Source: a virus. From it: a stretch of DNA of 64,000 nt. The notes under the pieces were generated by a model, which made no database searches, was not told where the DNA came from, and saw only the letters and a program-made list of their open reading frames with translations. This document shows, one piece after another, positions 22,840 through 30,964 of this stretch. The stretch covers positions 1 to 64,000 of the IMG/VR virus record IMGVR_UViG_3300036859_000232; one strand, written 5' to 3'. The position numbers and the translations under genes are program-made. Numbering within the stretch: position 1 is the first letter of the stretch; every line of letters begins with the position of its first letter.

Positions 22840-23108
22840 TGAGCGAACTACCGATCCTCATCCCCGACCACACATCTGACTCCGACGTCCGTGACGCCGT
22901 CGTCACATGGAAGCGGTTCGCCAAGGCGCAGAAGCTCGCCGACATCCTCGACGGGGAAGGGATTACGGTCGAAGACTCCAAGCTCCTCGACACCGAGATG
23001 TGGCTGATGGTCCTGGCGCTGGCACAGGTGAAGAGAGCGAGCGTCGTGACGAGGTTACTGGCACTGGAGTTGTTGAGGGATCGAGAGGAGAGGAAACACC
23101 GTGGGTAG
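22839..23108 (+). CDS. Hypothetical helical protein
   Basis: 89 residues, ATG at 22839 (TGATG overlap). Mostly helical (KRFAKAQKLADILDGEG, LLALELLRDREERKHRG). Unknown function. Confidence 0.6.
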   Translation: MSELPILIPDHTSDSDVRDAVVTWKRFAKAQKLADILDGEGITVEDSKLLDTEMWLMVLALAQVKRASVVTRLLALELLRDREERKHRG

Positions 23109-23322
23109 GGAACTCATCAAGCTTCCGGGAAGAGGCGATTACGTCAGCGGACATGAGGCACTGTTGCGCGCGGCCGAGATGGCCGAACGTTCTGACTCGT
23201 TGCTCGGATTGCCCCAGAACATACAGACACCTGATGACGTCCTCATGGGCAGCGCACTTGCTGGACTCGCGAACGCATACGCCGTCATCGCATTGACGGT
23301 AGTAACGGGAGAGCGCCAGTGA
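23101..23322 (+). CDS. Hypothetical protein
   Basis: 73 residues, GTG at 23101 overlapping the previous gene by eight bases. Ala/Leu-rich helices (HEALLRAAEMAERSDSL, ALAGLANAYAVIALTVV), the last possibly membrane-associated. Precedes an ATPase gene. Confidence 0.6.
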   Translation: MGRELIKLPGRGDYVSGHEALLRAAEMAERSDSLLGLPQNIQTPDDVLMGSALAGLANAYAVIALTVVTGERQ

Positions 23323-23948
23323 AAACCTATCCGTTCCTGTCCTCGACCGCCATCGCCATCGTCGGCGAACGCGGATCCGGCAAGACCGCACTCGCCTGTC
23401 ATCTGCTCGACCAAGTCCCGAACCGCCCCATCTACGTCTACCAGCATCAGGACCCGGACCTCATCGCGTCCCGCGGCTGGACGCAGATGTACCGCCTTGA
23501 GCAGATGTACGACATCGACAATGCCGTCGTCTGGATGGACGAGCCACAGATCTCCATCCCAAAGCTCGACAAGCGCGCGAACGAAGGACTCCAACGCCTG
23601 CTTTCCATCGCGAGGCATCGAGACATCACGCTCATCATGTCAACGTGCGACACACGCTGGATCACGCGCGCGTTGGAGGCGTTCATCGACTGCTGGCTCA
23701 TCAAGGACGTCGAGCCTCGGCTCGTCAAACAAGGCGCACTGATGAAAAAGATCATCCAGCGTCATGTGATCGTCGATCCGGATGAGTTCCGCCTCCCGCC
23801 CCATCAATACCTGTTCTACGGACGGCACTTCGACTCGTTGGACGGTCTGCACGAGTTTCGGTTGCCGGAATATTTCGATGAGCGATGGAGCAAGCCATAT
23901 CGCGCGAAAACTGCGCCCGAAAGTGCGACGTTGTGGGAGGCATCATGA
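23319..23948 (+). CDS. P-loop ATPase (Zot/FtsK-like)
   Basis: 209 residues, GTG at 23319 (GTGA overlap). Walker A GERGSGKTAL at about 17-26 and Walker B AVVWMDEPQIS at about 69-79. ITLIMSTCDTRWI may act as the sensor strand. The compact fold and the loop after Walker B resemble Zot-like or DNA-translocating ATPases. It is in tight linkage with a TOPRIM protein, suggesting a joint role in DNA processing. Substrate unknown. Confidence 0.65.
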   Translation: MKTYPFLSSTAIAIVGERGSGKTALACHLLDQVPNRPIYVYQHQDPDLIASRGWTQMYRLEQMYDIDNAVVWMDEPQISIPKLDKRANEGLQRLLSIARHRDITLIMSTCDTRWITRALEAFIDCWLIKDVEPRLVKQGALMKKIIQRHVIVDPDEFRLPPHQYLFYGRHFDSLDGLHEFRLPEYFDERWSKPYRAKTAPESATLWEAS

Positions 23949-24205
23949 CAGACGATCCACTCGAACCGTTCCGCGAGGACGTCGACCAGATGGTCGAGCG
24001 CGGCATCCGTCAGGCCGAGTACGCCAATCTCCTCGCAACCGTCGATTGGGTGCGCGTTAACGCCGTCATCCAGGAACGACTCGACGCGATGTGTGACGTG
24101 TTGCACGACGAGTTCGGGATCCGCGAGCCAGGTGAGCAGACCATCCTCAAGAACTACTTACGCGTGAAGAGTAAGCGTGTGTTCAACAGGAAGGGAGGAT
24201 TGTAG
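23945..24205 (+). CDS. Hypothetical acidic helical protein
   Basis: 86 residues from the ATG at 23945 (ATGA overlap with the ATPase). Acidic N-terminus, helical body (ATVDWVRVNAVIQERLDAM), basic C-terminus. Sandwiched with overlaps between the ATPase and TOPRIM genes, so it may be a third subunit. Confidence 0.65.
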   Translation: MTDDPLEPFREDVDQMVERGIRQAEYANLLATVDWVRVNAVIQERLDAMCDVLHDEFGIREPGEQTILKNYLRVKSKRVFNRKGGL

Positions 24206-25224
24206 TGAGTCCGCAGATTGCGTACGAGGATTGGAAGCCTCAGGGTGAAACTCTCCGTCTTGTCGCTCATGCGCAGGAGATCTGCGAGGAGTACGCCACT
24301 GCCGGGTACGACCTGACCCTCCGGCAGCTCTACTACCAGTTCGTTGCGCGCGACATCATTCGCAACAATCAGAAGGAATACAACCGACTCGGCACGATCA
24401 TCAACAAGGCTCGACTATCGGGGCTCCTCGATTGGGATTACATCGTCGACCGTACGCGCAATCTTATGGCCCTTCCGCACTGGACCAAGCCGTCGTCGAT
24501 CATTGACAGCGCAGCGCGTGGGTACCGGCTCGACAAGTGGAGCACACAACTGTGTCGCGTCGAAGTATGGGTCGAGAAGGAAGCGCTTGCCGGAGTGGTG
24601 AGCCGTGTTGCCGATCGGAACGACTGCGCGTGGTTCTCCTGTCGTGGGTATGTGTCTCAGTCCGAGATGTGGGGAGCCGCACAACGGTTCAGCCGGTATC
24701 TTGCAAGCGGACAGAACGTCATCATCCTTCATCTCGGCGATCACGATCCGTCCGGCATCGATATGACACGCGACATCGAAGAACGGCTGAACAACTTCGT
24801 CACCATCGACAAGGTCAACGACGGCTACGAGAGATGGTCGTCTCTCGAAGAAACGGATGACTCGCAAGACTTCGATGCGTTCAAGGACTGGATGCGCGGC
24901 AAAGACCTCGGTCGTGTCGAGATCCGTCGCATCGCTCTCAATCGAGACCAGATCGACGAATACAACCCTCCGCCCAACCCGGCCAAGATGACCGACTCTC
25001 GGTTCCAGTCCTACGCCGACGAGCACGGTGAAGAATCGTGGGAGCTGGATGCACTGCCGCCCGACGTACTCGACGCGCTGATCGAAGAACACATCCGAGA
25101 CCTCATGGATGAAGAAAAATTTCGGGACGTTGAAGACGACGAAGAGGAACAACGACGCATCTTGACGGCTGTGTCTGAGCGATGGGAAGACGTCGCCGAA
25201 TACCTGAACGGAGGAACGCCATGA
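24205..25224 (+). CDS. Spo11/TopoVI-A-like TOPRIM protein
   Basis: 339 residues, GTG at 24205 sharing a base with the upstream TAG. The N-terminal domain (YDLTLRQLYYQFVARDIIRN, then KARLSGLLDWDYIVDRTR) is a winged-helix-like DNA-binding region with several Tyr. The TOPRIM centre shows VWVEKEAL (Glu about 124-126) and LHLGDHDPSGIDM (Asp about 179 and 181), the E...DxD metal site of topoisomerase VI subunit A and Spo11. If Tyr 43 or 44 is catalytic it could nick or break DNA; otherwise it may be a metal nuclease. A C-terminal acidic extension is present. Function in phage is not established. Confidence 0.6.
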   Translation: MSPQIAYEDWKPQGETLRLVAHAQEICEEYATAGYDLTLRQLYYQFVARDIIRNNQKEYNRLGTIINKARLSGLLDWDYIVDRTRNLMALPHWTKPSSIIDSAARGYRLDKWSTQLCRVEVWVEKEALAGVVSRVADRNDCAWFSCRGYVSQSEMWGAAQRFSRYLASGQNVIILHLGDHDPSGIDMTRDIEERLNNFVTIDKVNDGYERWSSLEETDDSQDFDAFKDWMRGKDLGRVEIRRIALNRDQIDEYNPPPNPAKMTDSRFQSYADEHGEESWELDALPPDVLDALIEEHIRDLMDEEKFRDVEDDEEEQRRILTAVSERWEDVAEYLNGGTP

Positions 25225-25625
25225 AGTGGATTCGACGGTTCCGCACAACCGGACTCTCCGGAGCATCGATCATAGCCGCAGGTATGGGTGTCGGCTCCAT
25301 ACACAAGTACCTCGAAGACGGACTCGCTACTGCCGTCATCCTTGAAGCGCTCCGTGATCTCAAGGCGCGCGCCGACAAAGCCGCTCAAGAGAACGACGAG
25401 TGGTTCACGCCATGGGAGTACACGTCACATCCTGGTGGCGGCGTGTTCGGTAAACGCGGATTCCTTCGTGCGCTCGACGAACAGATCGACATCCACGAGA
25501 AGCGGCAGAGCGACATTTGGTCTGGGTTCATATGGGCGCGGGTGATGATCCGACGTCATCAGGAGGAAGTCGCGGAACTCATCATCAAGCATCACGACAA
25601 ACAACGACAGGGAGTAATAACTTGA
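25221..25625 (+). CDS. Hypothetical basic protein
   Basis: 134 residues from the ATG at 25221 (ATGA overlap). KWIRRFRTTGLSGASIIAAG gives a basic then hydrophobic start, followed by helices and HPGGGVFGKRGFLRALDEQI. Co-translated with the TOPRIM gene. Family unknown. Confidence 0.6.
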   Translation: MKWIRRFRTTGLSGASIIAAGMGVGSIHKYLEDGLATAVILEALRDLKARADKAAQENDEWFTPWEYTSHPGGGVFGKRGFLRALDEQIDIHEKRQSDIWSGFIWARVMIRRHQEEVAELIIKHHDKQRQGVIT

Positions 25626-25653
25626 GCCAACTTGCGAAGATCGAGGCGCTGCT

Positions 25654-25980
25654 GTGGACGAGCTAGAGGAATTGAAGGCCCGAGCGTCAGAACGTTCTCG
25701 AAGTTGTGATGAGGACGGGGATTTCGTTCTCTACAGCGCTTGGCAAGAGGCTGAAGCCGACCTCGACCGTGCCATCGCCATCGCCGCGGCGTACTGGACG
25801 GCATGGGAATCAGACGTAAACGTCGGTAAGGAACTGCTGGCCGAGACAGAGAATGAACTAAACGAGGCCCGAGCCGCTGTGCTGACGGGACGTGACGCTA
25901 TAGGCGACTACACCGAGGATTTCGACGTGAAAGTCGTGTGGTGGATGGACGACACCAAGTCCTACGAGCAGTACCGATGA
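25654..25980 (+). CDS. Hypothetical helical protein
   Basis: 108 residues from a GTG at 25654. A 14-codon frame starting TTG at 25622 (reading LSQLAKIEALLW) overlaps both the upstream stop and this start; it may be a coupling peptide or the original N-terminus lost by a frameshift. The body is acidic and helical (AEADLDRAIAIAAAYW). Unknown role. Confidence 0.55.
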   Translation: MDELEELKARASERSRSCDEDGDFVLYSAWQEAEADLDRAIAIAAAYWTAWESDVNVGKELLAETENELNEARAAVLTGRDAIGDYTEDFDVKVVWWMDDTKSYEQYR

Positions 25981-26120
25981 CCATCCGTGCAGCATTCGAC
26001 GGCAAGTGTCCGGTCTGCGAGAACCCCATCTACAAAGGTGATGACATCGATCGGCTTGGACCCGAAGACGGAAGTGCATGGGCGCACGCTGAATGCGTGG
26101 AAGAAATGATGGTCGAATGA
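25977..26120 (+). CDS. Zinc-binding micro-protein
   Basis: 47 residues from the ATG at 25977 (ATGA overlap). FDGKCPVCENPIYKGDDI, then WAHAECVEE: a CxxC...HxxC zinc site. This small domain is widespread in actinobacteriophages; function unknown. Confidence 0.7.
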   Translation: MTIRAAFDGKCPVCENPIYKGDDIDRLGPEDGSAWAHAECVEEMMVE

Positions 26121-26416
26121 TCCATCTCGACGATCTTCTCTTCTATCGTCTCCCCAATGACGCGATCGCCATCTGTCCGCTCTGCTGGAAGCAACCAGTG
26201 TGCGTCATCGGAGAGATCGATCGTGCCGAATGGAACTCGTTGTCCTCGTACGGCCCCGACCGTCTCGACACCTACGTTCTGTCCTGTTGTGGTTACGAAG
26301 CAGAGTGTGTCGAGTACCTCTTCATCGGCAAAGAGTCGGTCGTTTACTTCTTCCGTCCGTACCTCATCCGACCAAACGATAGTGTCGACAATCGCGCGCG
26401 CGAGGACGTCGAATGA
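26117..26416 (+). CDS. Hypothetical Cys-rich protein
   Basis: 99 residues, ATG at 26117 (ATGA overlap). ICPLCWKQPVC and LSCCGYEAEC could form a zinc site. The rest is beta-rich with aromatic residues (ESVVYFFRPYLIRP). Confidence 0.65.
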   Translation: MIHLDDLLFYRLPNDAIAICPLCWKQPVCVIGEIDRAEWNSLSSYGPDRLDTYVLSCCGYEAECVEYLFIGKESVVYFFRPYLIRPNDSVDNRAREDVE

Positions 26417-26592
26417 CCGACAAGCCACCATCCGCGTGGAAAACGTTCGTCTCTACTCGACCGAAGGTGATTCCGAAGAAGGTCAACGTGAAGTGTCCGT
26501 CGTGTCGAAGCTGGCTCGTCTACGAAACGAAGAGGAACCGATTCAAGTGTCACGACTGCGGTTGCACGTGGACGGTTGCCTACAAGGACTAG
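26413..26592 (+). CDS. Zinc-ribbon micro-protein
   Basis: 59 residues, ATG at 26413 (ATGA overlap). VKCPSCRSWLVYETKRNRFK, then CHDCGCTWTV: two CxxC pairs at typical zinc-ribbon spacing, resembling transcription-factor-type ribbons. Basic; nucleic-acid binding is likely. Confidence 0.7.
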   Translation: MTDKPPSAWKTFVSTRPKVIPKKVNVKCPSCRSWLVYETKRNRFKCHDCGCTWTVAYKD

Positions 26593-26646
26593 ACCGCCCA
26601 CTAAACCATCGCTACCATCCCGTCAAGGAACTCACAGGGAGGTCGT

Positions 26647-26949
26647 ATGGCCCGCAACGGGATCGAATGTGACGAGCATGGCAAGTTCGAGTTCAAGGAC
26701 GCGAAGTGGGAAATCGAGGAACCGAGTGAGTACCGGATCGGCGACCTCACGGTTCTACGTCCGGGCACTTGGACGTGGTTCTGTCCGGTATGTGGAAAGT
26801 TCATCAGTCGGGAGTTGTATCGACCTCCGTCAGATGTTCCAACGAGAGCCCCTGTGGAGCCCGTAGAGCATTTAGGGGGTCCTGGGATACCAGGCCAGGG
26901 GGTTGCGGGGCAGGAAGAAGCGGTCCTGGCTGAGTACGGTGGCTTGTAA
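26647..26949 (+). CDS. Hypothetical zinc-ribbon-like protein
   Basis: 100 residues, ATG at 26647 with GGGAGG upstream. IECDEHG and FCPVCGKF suggest a zinc site; the C-terminal 35 residues are Pro/Gly-rich and disordered. Starts a new translational unit after a 54-base gap in which I see nothing else. Confidence 0.65.
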   Translation: MARNGIECDEHGKFEFKDAKWEIEEPSEYRIGDLTVLRPGTWTWFCPVCGKFISRELYRPPSDVPTRAPVEPVEHLGGPGIPGQGVAGQEEAVLAEYGGL

Positions 26950-26970
26950 TCGACACAGGGAGGTACGGGA

Positions 26971-27096
26971 ACGGGGAAACGGGGACGAGCACAGCAGCGA
27001 GCGCGTGGTGAGCGGAAAGAACCCAATGAGTCGGTGAAGGCGTTTCGAGCCCGCAAAGGGATCGCGACGCCGAAGCGCAAGCCGAGGAAGAAGTGA
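26971..27096 (+). CDS. Basic micro-protein with apparent ACG start
   Basis: The frame ending at 27096 contains no ATG, GTG or TTG; it begins after the upstream TAA, in the same frame. A perfect GGGAGG (26958-26963) lies seven bases before ACG at 26971, giving 41 residues starting (M)GKRGRAQQRARGERK and ending PKRKPRKK. The composition is plainly protein-like, with a TGATG overlap to the next gene. Read-through of the upstream TAA is the alternative. Likely nucleic-acid binding. Confidence 0.5.
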   Translation, partial: TGKRGRAQQRARGERKEPNESVKAFRARKGIATPKRKPRKK

Positions 27097-27242
27097 TGGC
27101 GGCTTGGTGGGATGTGGGCGGAAAGTGGGACGACGAGTCCTACGACCGGGAGCAGGAGGCTGACGACGATCTCGGGTTCTACGGATTCGTGTTACTGCTG
27201 GCGGTGCTGACGATGGTTGTGTCGTTCCTCGCGGTGACGTGA
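27096..27242 (+). CDS. Small membrane protein
   Basis: 48 residues, ATG at 27096 (TGATG overlap). Acidic Trp-rich N-terminus (AAWWDVGGKWDDE) then one transmembrane helix (FYGFVLLLAVLTMVVSFLAV). Overlaps the next start as TGATG. Confidence 0.6.
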   Translation: MAAWWDVGGKWDDESYDREQEADDDLGFYGFVLLLAVLTMVVSFLAVT

Positions 27243-27532
27243 TGGCCGATTACTGCGAGGGGTGCGAGAACCTTGCGGACATCATCGAGCGGTTGGAAGA
27301 CGCATTTGATGACGGAGTCGGTCCACCGGACGAACTCGCTGACGCCTGGTTCACGCAGCACGTTGTGAGCCTCAACTACCCACGGGTGAAACGGGATCTG
27401 GAGCCGATGTCGGGACAGATGCGACTCGGAGAGATGACCCAACAGGCGCTCCGGGAAACCGTCGCTGAAGACCTGGGCCTCACCGTGGACGAGCTGGATG
27501 ATCTCCTCGACCGCATTGCTTTCGAGAAGTGA
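27242..27532 (+). CDS. Hypothetical protein with Cys pair
   Basis: 96 residues from the ATG at 27242 (a GTG one codon earlier is possible). YCEGCENLADIIERLEDAF, then a helical C-terminus (LTVDELDDLLDRIAFEK). Unknown function. Confidence 0.6.
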   Translation: MADYCEGCENLADIIERLEDAFDDGVGPPDELADAWFTQHVVSLNYPRVKRDLEPMSGQMRLGEMTQQALRETVAEDLGLTVDELDDLLDRIAFEK

Positions 27533-27735
27533 TCGACTTCCGCTGCCCCCAATGTGACAACCGCGTTCGGCTCGACCTCCGAGGGATAGACGAGCACCCC
27601 GAGATCGTCGCGTTCATCGAGGCTTGGTGCTGCACGCGCCACCCTCGACCCGTCCGGATGGTTACCGAAGACGTCGAGCCCAAGTCGCTGTGCGCGGTCC
27701 ATCACTCGACGGCCTGTGGGTGCTCTCGGCAATGA
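27529..27735 (+). CDS. Zinc-ribbon protein
   Basis: 68 residues, GTG at 27529 (GTGA overlap). FRCPQCDNRVRL at the N-terminus and WCCTRH, then CGCSRQ, at the C-terminus provide two candidate metal sites. Function unknown. Confidence 0.65.
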   Translation: MIDFRCPQCDNRVRLDLRGIDEHPEIVAFIEAWCCTRHPRPVRMVTEDVEPKSLCAVHHSTACGCSRQ

Positions 27736-27971
27736 TGCGTGAACCGACCCTTCGCCAGTCCCGCGTCCTTGATCTCGGTCGCAAGGGCGTCTCCGTCCAG
27801 GTCATCGCCCGCCGCCTCAACTACAACGGCCCCCAGGCCGTTCGGGACATCCTGTCCCGCTGGGGAGTAGAACCGGTCGAAGAGGTCCGGTTCACGCGGT
27901 CGGCCAAGCCGGACCGGATCAAGCCGAGAGGCGGGTCCGGAGGGGCTCGGAAGGGTCGCGCGCGGTCTTAG
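27732..27971 (+). CDS. Helix-turn-helix-like small protein
   Basis: 79 residues from the ATG at 27732 (ATGA overlap). RVLDLGRKGVSVQVIARRLN, then GPQAVRDILSRWGV, looks like a helix-turn-helix of resolvase/Hin type without a catalytic domain, followed by a basic tail. The stop lies in a run of three GGTCTTA repeats. Confidence 0.6.
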   Translation: MMREPTLRQSRVLDLGRKGVSVQVIARRLNYNGPQAVRDILSRWGVEPVEEVRFTRSAKPDRIKPRGGSGGARKGRARS

Positions 27972-27984
27972 GTCTTAGGTCTTA
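27964..27984. repeat. Tandem 7-base repeat over a stop codon
   Basis: Three perfect copies of GGTCTTA; the stop TAG of the preceding gene is formed inside the first two copies. Immediately followed by the hairpin at 27997. Confidence 0.85.
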
Positions 27985-27996
27985 ATGTTCTACACT

Positions 27997-28025
27997 GTCC
28001 GGTCTATTGCCGCAATAGACCGGAC
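27997..28025. terminator. Perfect 13-bp hairpin
   Basis: GTCCGGTCTATTG, loop CCG, CAATAGACCGGAC. Exactly symmetric, in the 138-base gap upstream of the XRE-type regulator. Likely a terminator (bidirectional in principle) isolating the next operon; a protein-binding site is an alternative. Confidence 0.75.
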
Positions 28026-28109
28026 CACCCGTCAATCTACCGACATATAGGTACCCCCCACCCGTATACCGTATACACCTGACACGAACAGTAGTTCGCA
28101 GGTTGCCTG

Positions 28110-28418
28110 ATGACTAAACTCCCTGGTCAGACCCCGGTTAAAGAAGACTTGACTGGTATTGCCGCAACGGATATGGTCACGTTCTCCATGAGTGAAATGC
28201 GGATCAACGGACGCCACTTACGAGCCCTTCGAGAGCTACGAAAATGGTCTCTAACCGACCTTTCAAGGGTCGCTGGAGTCACTGTTTCGACCCTTTCGAG
28301 GGCAGAAAGGGGCGAAAGAGACCTCGCTGAGGCCACAATCGAGCGCATCGCGGAGACGTTTGGGGTCCCTTTGGTCGTTCTCGTCAATGCGGATCGGGAC
28401 GAGAGCGTCAGTGCCTAG
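28110..28418 (+). CDS. XRE-family helix-turn-helix regulator
   Basis: 102 residues, ATG at 28110; an internal ATG at 28188 would keep the whole DNA-binding domain. LRELRKWSLTDLSRVAGVTV, STLSRAERGERDL and ERIAETFGVPL are the five helices of the XRE/lambda-Cro fold. The N-terminal 28 residues are unusual. Own leader after a strong hairpin. It is one candidate for the protein that binds the 17-bp palindromes, though nothing proves it. Confidence 0.8.
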   Translation: MTKLPGQTPVKEDLTGIAATDMVTFSMSEMRINGRHLRALRELRKWSLTDLSRVAGVTVSTLSRAERGERDLAEATIERIAETFGVPLVVLVNADRDESVSA

Positions 28419-28989
28419 AGGCCGCGATCACTTCCATCAACCGGACCCACCAGAGCCCGGTACAGGGTGGGGCGATGGACTCGATGAAGGCGGCTACTCA
28501 CGCGACAAGTTCTACTGCGGAGGCACCGACGCAAAGGGACACGCAGGCAAGGCTCGCGACCTCAAGGTGCAACCGTGGCTCCTCGACCTCATGTGGCGAG
28601 CCGCCGAGGAGATCCCAGCGTACAAGGGCCAGCTCGGCAACCTCGCTCGCAACGCGTTCACGCATCAGGTCAAGTACGACATTGAGCGCATCGCTGATCC
28701 GAAGAAACGCGAAGCCCTCATGCGCGAGTTTCGGCTGCACGTCGACATGGAAGAACAGGCGCGGCAGATGCAGCGGTACTCGGAGATGCAGCGGTACGTG
28801 TCGTCGTGTGGAGTGGCGCTGCCGGTCTACGCGAACTCGGGCAACTGGATGATGGTGACGCGCGAGATAGAGAAGATGCGGAAGAACCTCGATGAGGGTG
28901 TCATCTGGGAACCGTGCGCGACAGAGGTACTACAACTCATCGACGAATACGAGAAGAAGTTACGCACCGCCAACAAGACGAAGAAGTAG
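28411..28989 (+). CDS. Hypothetical protein
   Basis: 192 residues from the GTG at 28411, overlapping the regulator by eight bases. An N-terminal low-complexity His/Pro/Gly part, then helical segments (LHVDMEEQARQMQRYSEMQR). No catalytic motif. Precedes the helicase operon. Confidence 0.6.
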   Translation: MPRGRDHFHQPDPPEPGTGWGDGLDEGGYSRDKFYCGGTDAKGHAGKARDLKVQPWLLDLMWRAAEEIPAYKGQLGNLARNAFTHQVKYDIERIADPKKREALMREFRLHVDMEEQARQMQRYSEMQRYVSSCGVALPVYANSGNWMMVTREIEKMRKNLDEGVIWEPCATEVLQLIDEYEKKLRTANKTKK

Positions 28990-29006
28990 CGGGAGGAACA
29001 TACGGG

Positions 29007-29249
29007 ATGACGCCAATGACGTATGACGAGGCTGTCACGGTTGTAGCGAAGTACCTCGATCAAGTCACCGACCCAGTGCTGACTTCGCACGATGAAGCTG
29101 CCCACGAGCTACTCGATGGGCTAGGCTACCGCGGACTCGTCGCTGAGCTTGAGTGGTTCCACCGCCTACTCTCGAAGTTCGAGCCCGAGACGGCGAAGTG
29201 GCTCAAGCCTGGGTGCGCATTGCTCGGTTATCGATTTGGCGCTGTGTGA
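29007..29249 (+). CDS. Hypothetical protein
   Basis: 80 residues from the ATG at 29007 with GGGAGGAACATACGGG upstream, the conserved leader type. Helical (YDEAVTVVAKYLDQV, LVAELEWFHRLLSKFEPE). Overlaps the helicase start as TGATG, so it may help its expression. Confidence 0.65.
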   Translation: MTPMTYDEAVTVVAKYLDQVTDPVLTSHDEAAHELLDGLGYRGLVAELEWFHRLLSKFEPETAKWLKPGCALLGYRFGAV

Positions 29250-30898
29250 TGACGCTCACCGATAGTCTTCGCTTCCCCGAATGGGTCGACCCCGAACGCT
29301 GGGAAAACAGCCAACAGTCCGTCTTCGAGGAAGTCGTCGCACGTTTCGATGAAGGGAACCGTATCGTTCTACTCGACAATCCGTGCGGTGGTGGAAAGTC
29401 TCTCCTCGCGTACATGGTGCATCAGGCCGTCAGCGAATCGTCGTACTATCTCGTCGGGACCAAGGGACTCCAGGACCAGATCGAACGCACACTCGGTCTT
29501 CCTGTCATCAAGGGCCGCGCGAACTACATTCCCAACGGTGTCGACAATCCGACCGGTCACTACACCGAGCCGACATGTTCCGACTGCGACTACGACAACC
29601 GTACAGACATGTGCTCGTATTGCACGAAGCCTGCGTTCTGTCCGTACTCATCGGCAAAGGAACTTGCGGCCATGCACCCTCTCCCTTGCGCCAATTACTC
29701 CTACGCTCTCGGCGAGTGGACATCTCCACGTTCGACGTTCCGTGACCGTCAGCTCGTCATCTGCGACGAGTCCGACACGATCATCGACCAACTGAAGTCA
29801 TTCGTCTCCGTCGACATCTCGCCGCGGATGCAGCAACGCCTCCATCTCTCACCACCTGCACGCAAGACCGTTGAGTCCGCATGGGAGGAATGGTTCGACT
29901 ACGCCATCCCGCACATCTCAGCCGAACGCACCAAGATCATCGGCAAGACACTGGAGAACCGACGCCTGCGTGAAAGGTATGCACGTCTCCTCGACAAACT
30001 CACATTCATCTCCGAAAACCTCGAAGGCTGGGTCTACGAGTACGAGCGTGACTACATTTCGTTCAAGCCGGTGACCGTCAATATGCTCGCGAATCAGTAC
30101 CTCTGGAAGCACGGCGAGAAATTCCTGTTGATGACCGGGAGCGGTGGATCCCCAGAACAGGACATGAAAGATCTTGGCTTCGAGGGTGCGTGGGCTCCGG
30201 TGTTTGCTCCATCGACGTTCGATAAGTCCAGACGACCGATCTACCTATGCCCGTCTGCACGCATGACGAAGAAGACGGAAGTGACCGAGATGCCGAAGAT
30301 GGCGCAGGCGTTCCTTGCGACGATCGACATGTATCCGGACTCGAAGATCCTCGTCCACACGCATTCGTATGCGCTGACGAAGACGCTCCTGAACGCGTAC
30401 GAGGACTGGTACGACGACCAGGGGTACGATGTCTCGCTATCAGAAGGACGTCGCGTATTCGCCTACCTCAGCGGTGAAGAGAAGAACATCGCGCTCGCCG
30501 CGTTCGACAAGATAGAAAATGCCGTTCTTTTGGCCCCATCGCTCGACCGTGGTTACGACAATCCCGACATCGACGTCTGCATCATTACGAAGGTTCCGTC
30601 TCCATACCTCGGGTCGAAGCAGGTCAGTAAACGTCTTCGCGAGTACACGGATGGTGAGGCATGGTACGCCAACGAGACCATCAAGTCCCTTGTCCAGATG
30701 TACGGCCGCGTAATGCGAAGTGAAGAGGATCAAGGAATCACGATTATCTTGGATTCGATGTTCCCTATCTTCCACGGTCGTTGGAAGCGGATGTTCCCGA
30801 AGCATGTCAACGAGGCCATCGAGTCGAACTCGGCTATCCGTTTCCAACTCCGTCAGAGGATCCGCAATCAACCATCGTCATTCACTGCAACGTCTTGA
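29249..30898 (+). CDS. XPD/DinG-like SF2 DNA helicase
   Basis: 549 residues from the ATG at 29249. Walker A NPCGGGKSLL (about 44-53), a Cys cluster (C110, C113, C122, C125, C131) placed like the 4Fe-4S domain of XPD/DinG helicases, a DEAH-like box ICDESD (about 171-176), and motif VI SLVQMYGRVMRSEEDQG near the C-terminus. Such enzymes unwind 5'-tailed or R-loop DNA during repair. Here it could act in phage replication or recombination with the nucleases downstream. Five Cys are present where four are needed. Confidence 0.85.
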   Translation: MTLTDSLRFPEWVDPERWENSQQSVFEEVVARFDEGNRIVLLDNPCGGGKSLLAYMVHQAVSESSYYLVGTKGLQDQIERTLGLPVIKGRANYIPNGVDNPTGHYTEPTCSDCDYDNRTDMCSYCTKPAFCPYSSAKELAAMHPLPCANYSYALGEWTSPRSTFRDRQLVICDESDTIIDQLKSFVSVDISPRMQQRLHLSPPARKTVESAWEEWFDYAIPHISAERTKIIGKTLENRRLRERYARLLDKLTFISENLEGWVYEYERDYISFKPVTVNMLANQYLWKHGEKFLLMTGSGGSPEQDMKDLGFEGAWAPVFAPSTFDKSRRPIYLCPSARMTKKTEVTEMPKMAQAFLATIDMYPDSKILVHTHSYALTKTLLNAYEDWYDDQGYDVSLSEGRRVFAYLSGEEKNIALAAFDKIENAVLLAPSLDRGYDNPDIDVCIITKVPSPYLGSKQVSKRLREYTDGEAWYANETIKSLVQMYGRVMRSEEDQGITIILDSMFPIFHGRWKRMFPKHVNEAIESNSAIRFQLRQRIRNQPSSFTATS

Positions 30899-30923
30899 TT
30901 CTGTCGTCACTATCGACTACGAT
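30895..30923 (+). promoter_or_regulatory. Rightward promoter after helicase gene
   Basis: -35 TTGATT (30895-30900, overlapping the helicase stop), 17-base spacer, -10 TACGAT (30918-30923). Followed by GCGGGAGGAACGGGATG, the conserved leader. Confidence 0.65.
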
Positions 30924-30949
30924 TCATTGTCCACTGCGGGAGGAACGGG

Positions 30950-30964
30950 ATGCTCATGAAGTGA
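30950..30964 (+). CDS. Four-codon minigene MLMK
   Basis: ATG CTC ATG AAG TGA at the exact end of the conserved leader. Its stop overlaps the GTG of the next gene as GTGA. It looks like a coupling or attenuating minigene. Confidence 0.4.
   Translation: MLMK

Noticed and set aside
24415-25266. 283-residue minus-strand frame opposite the TOPRIM gene
   Set aside because: Shadow; the plus strand frame has clear motifs and overlapped neighbours.
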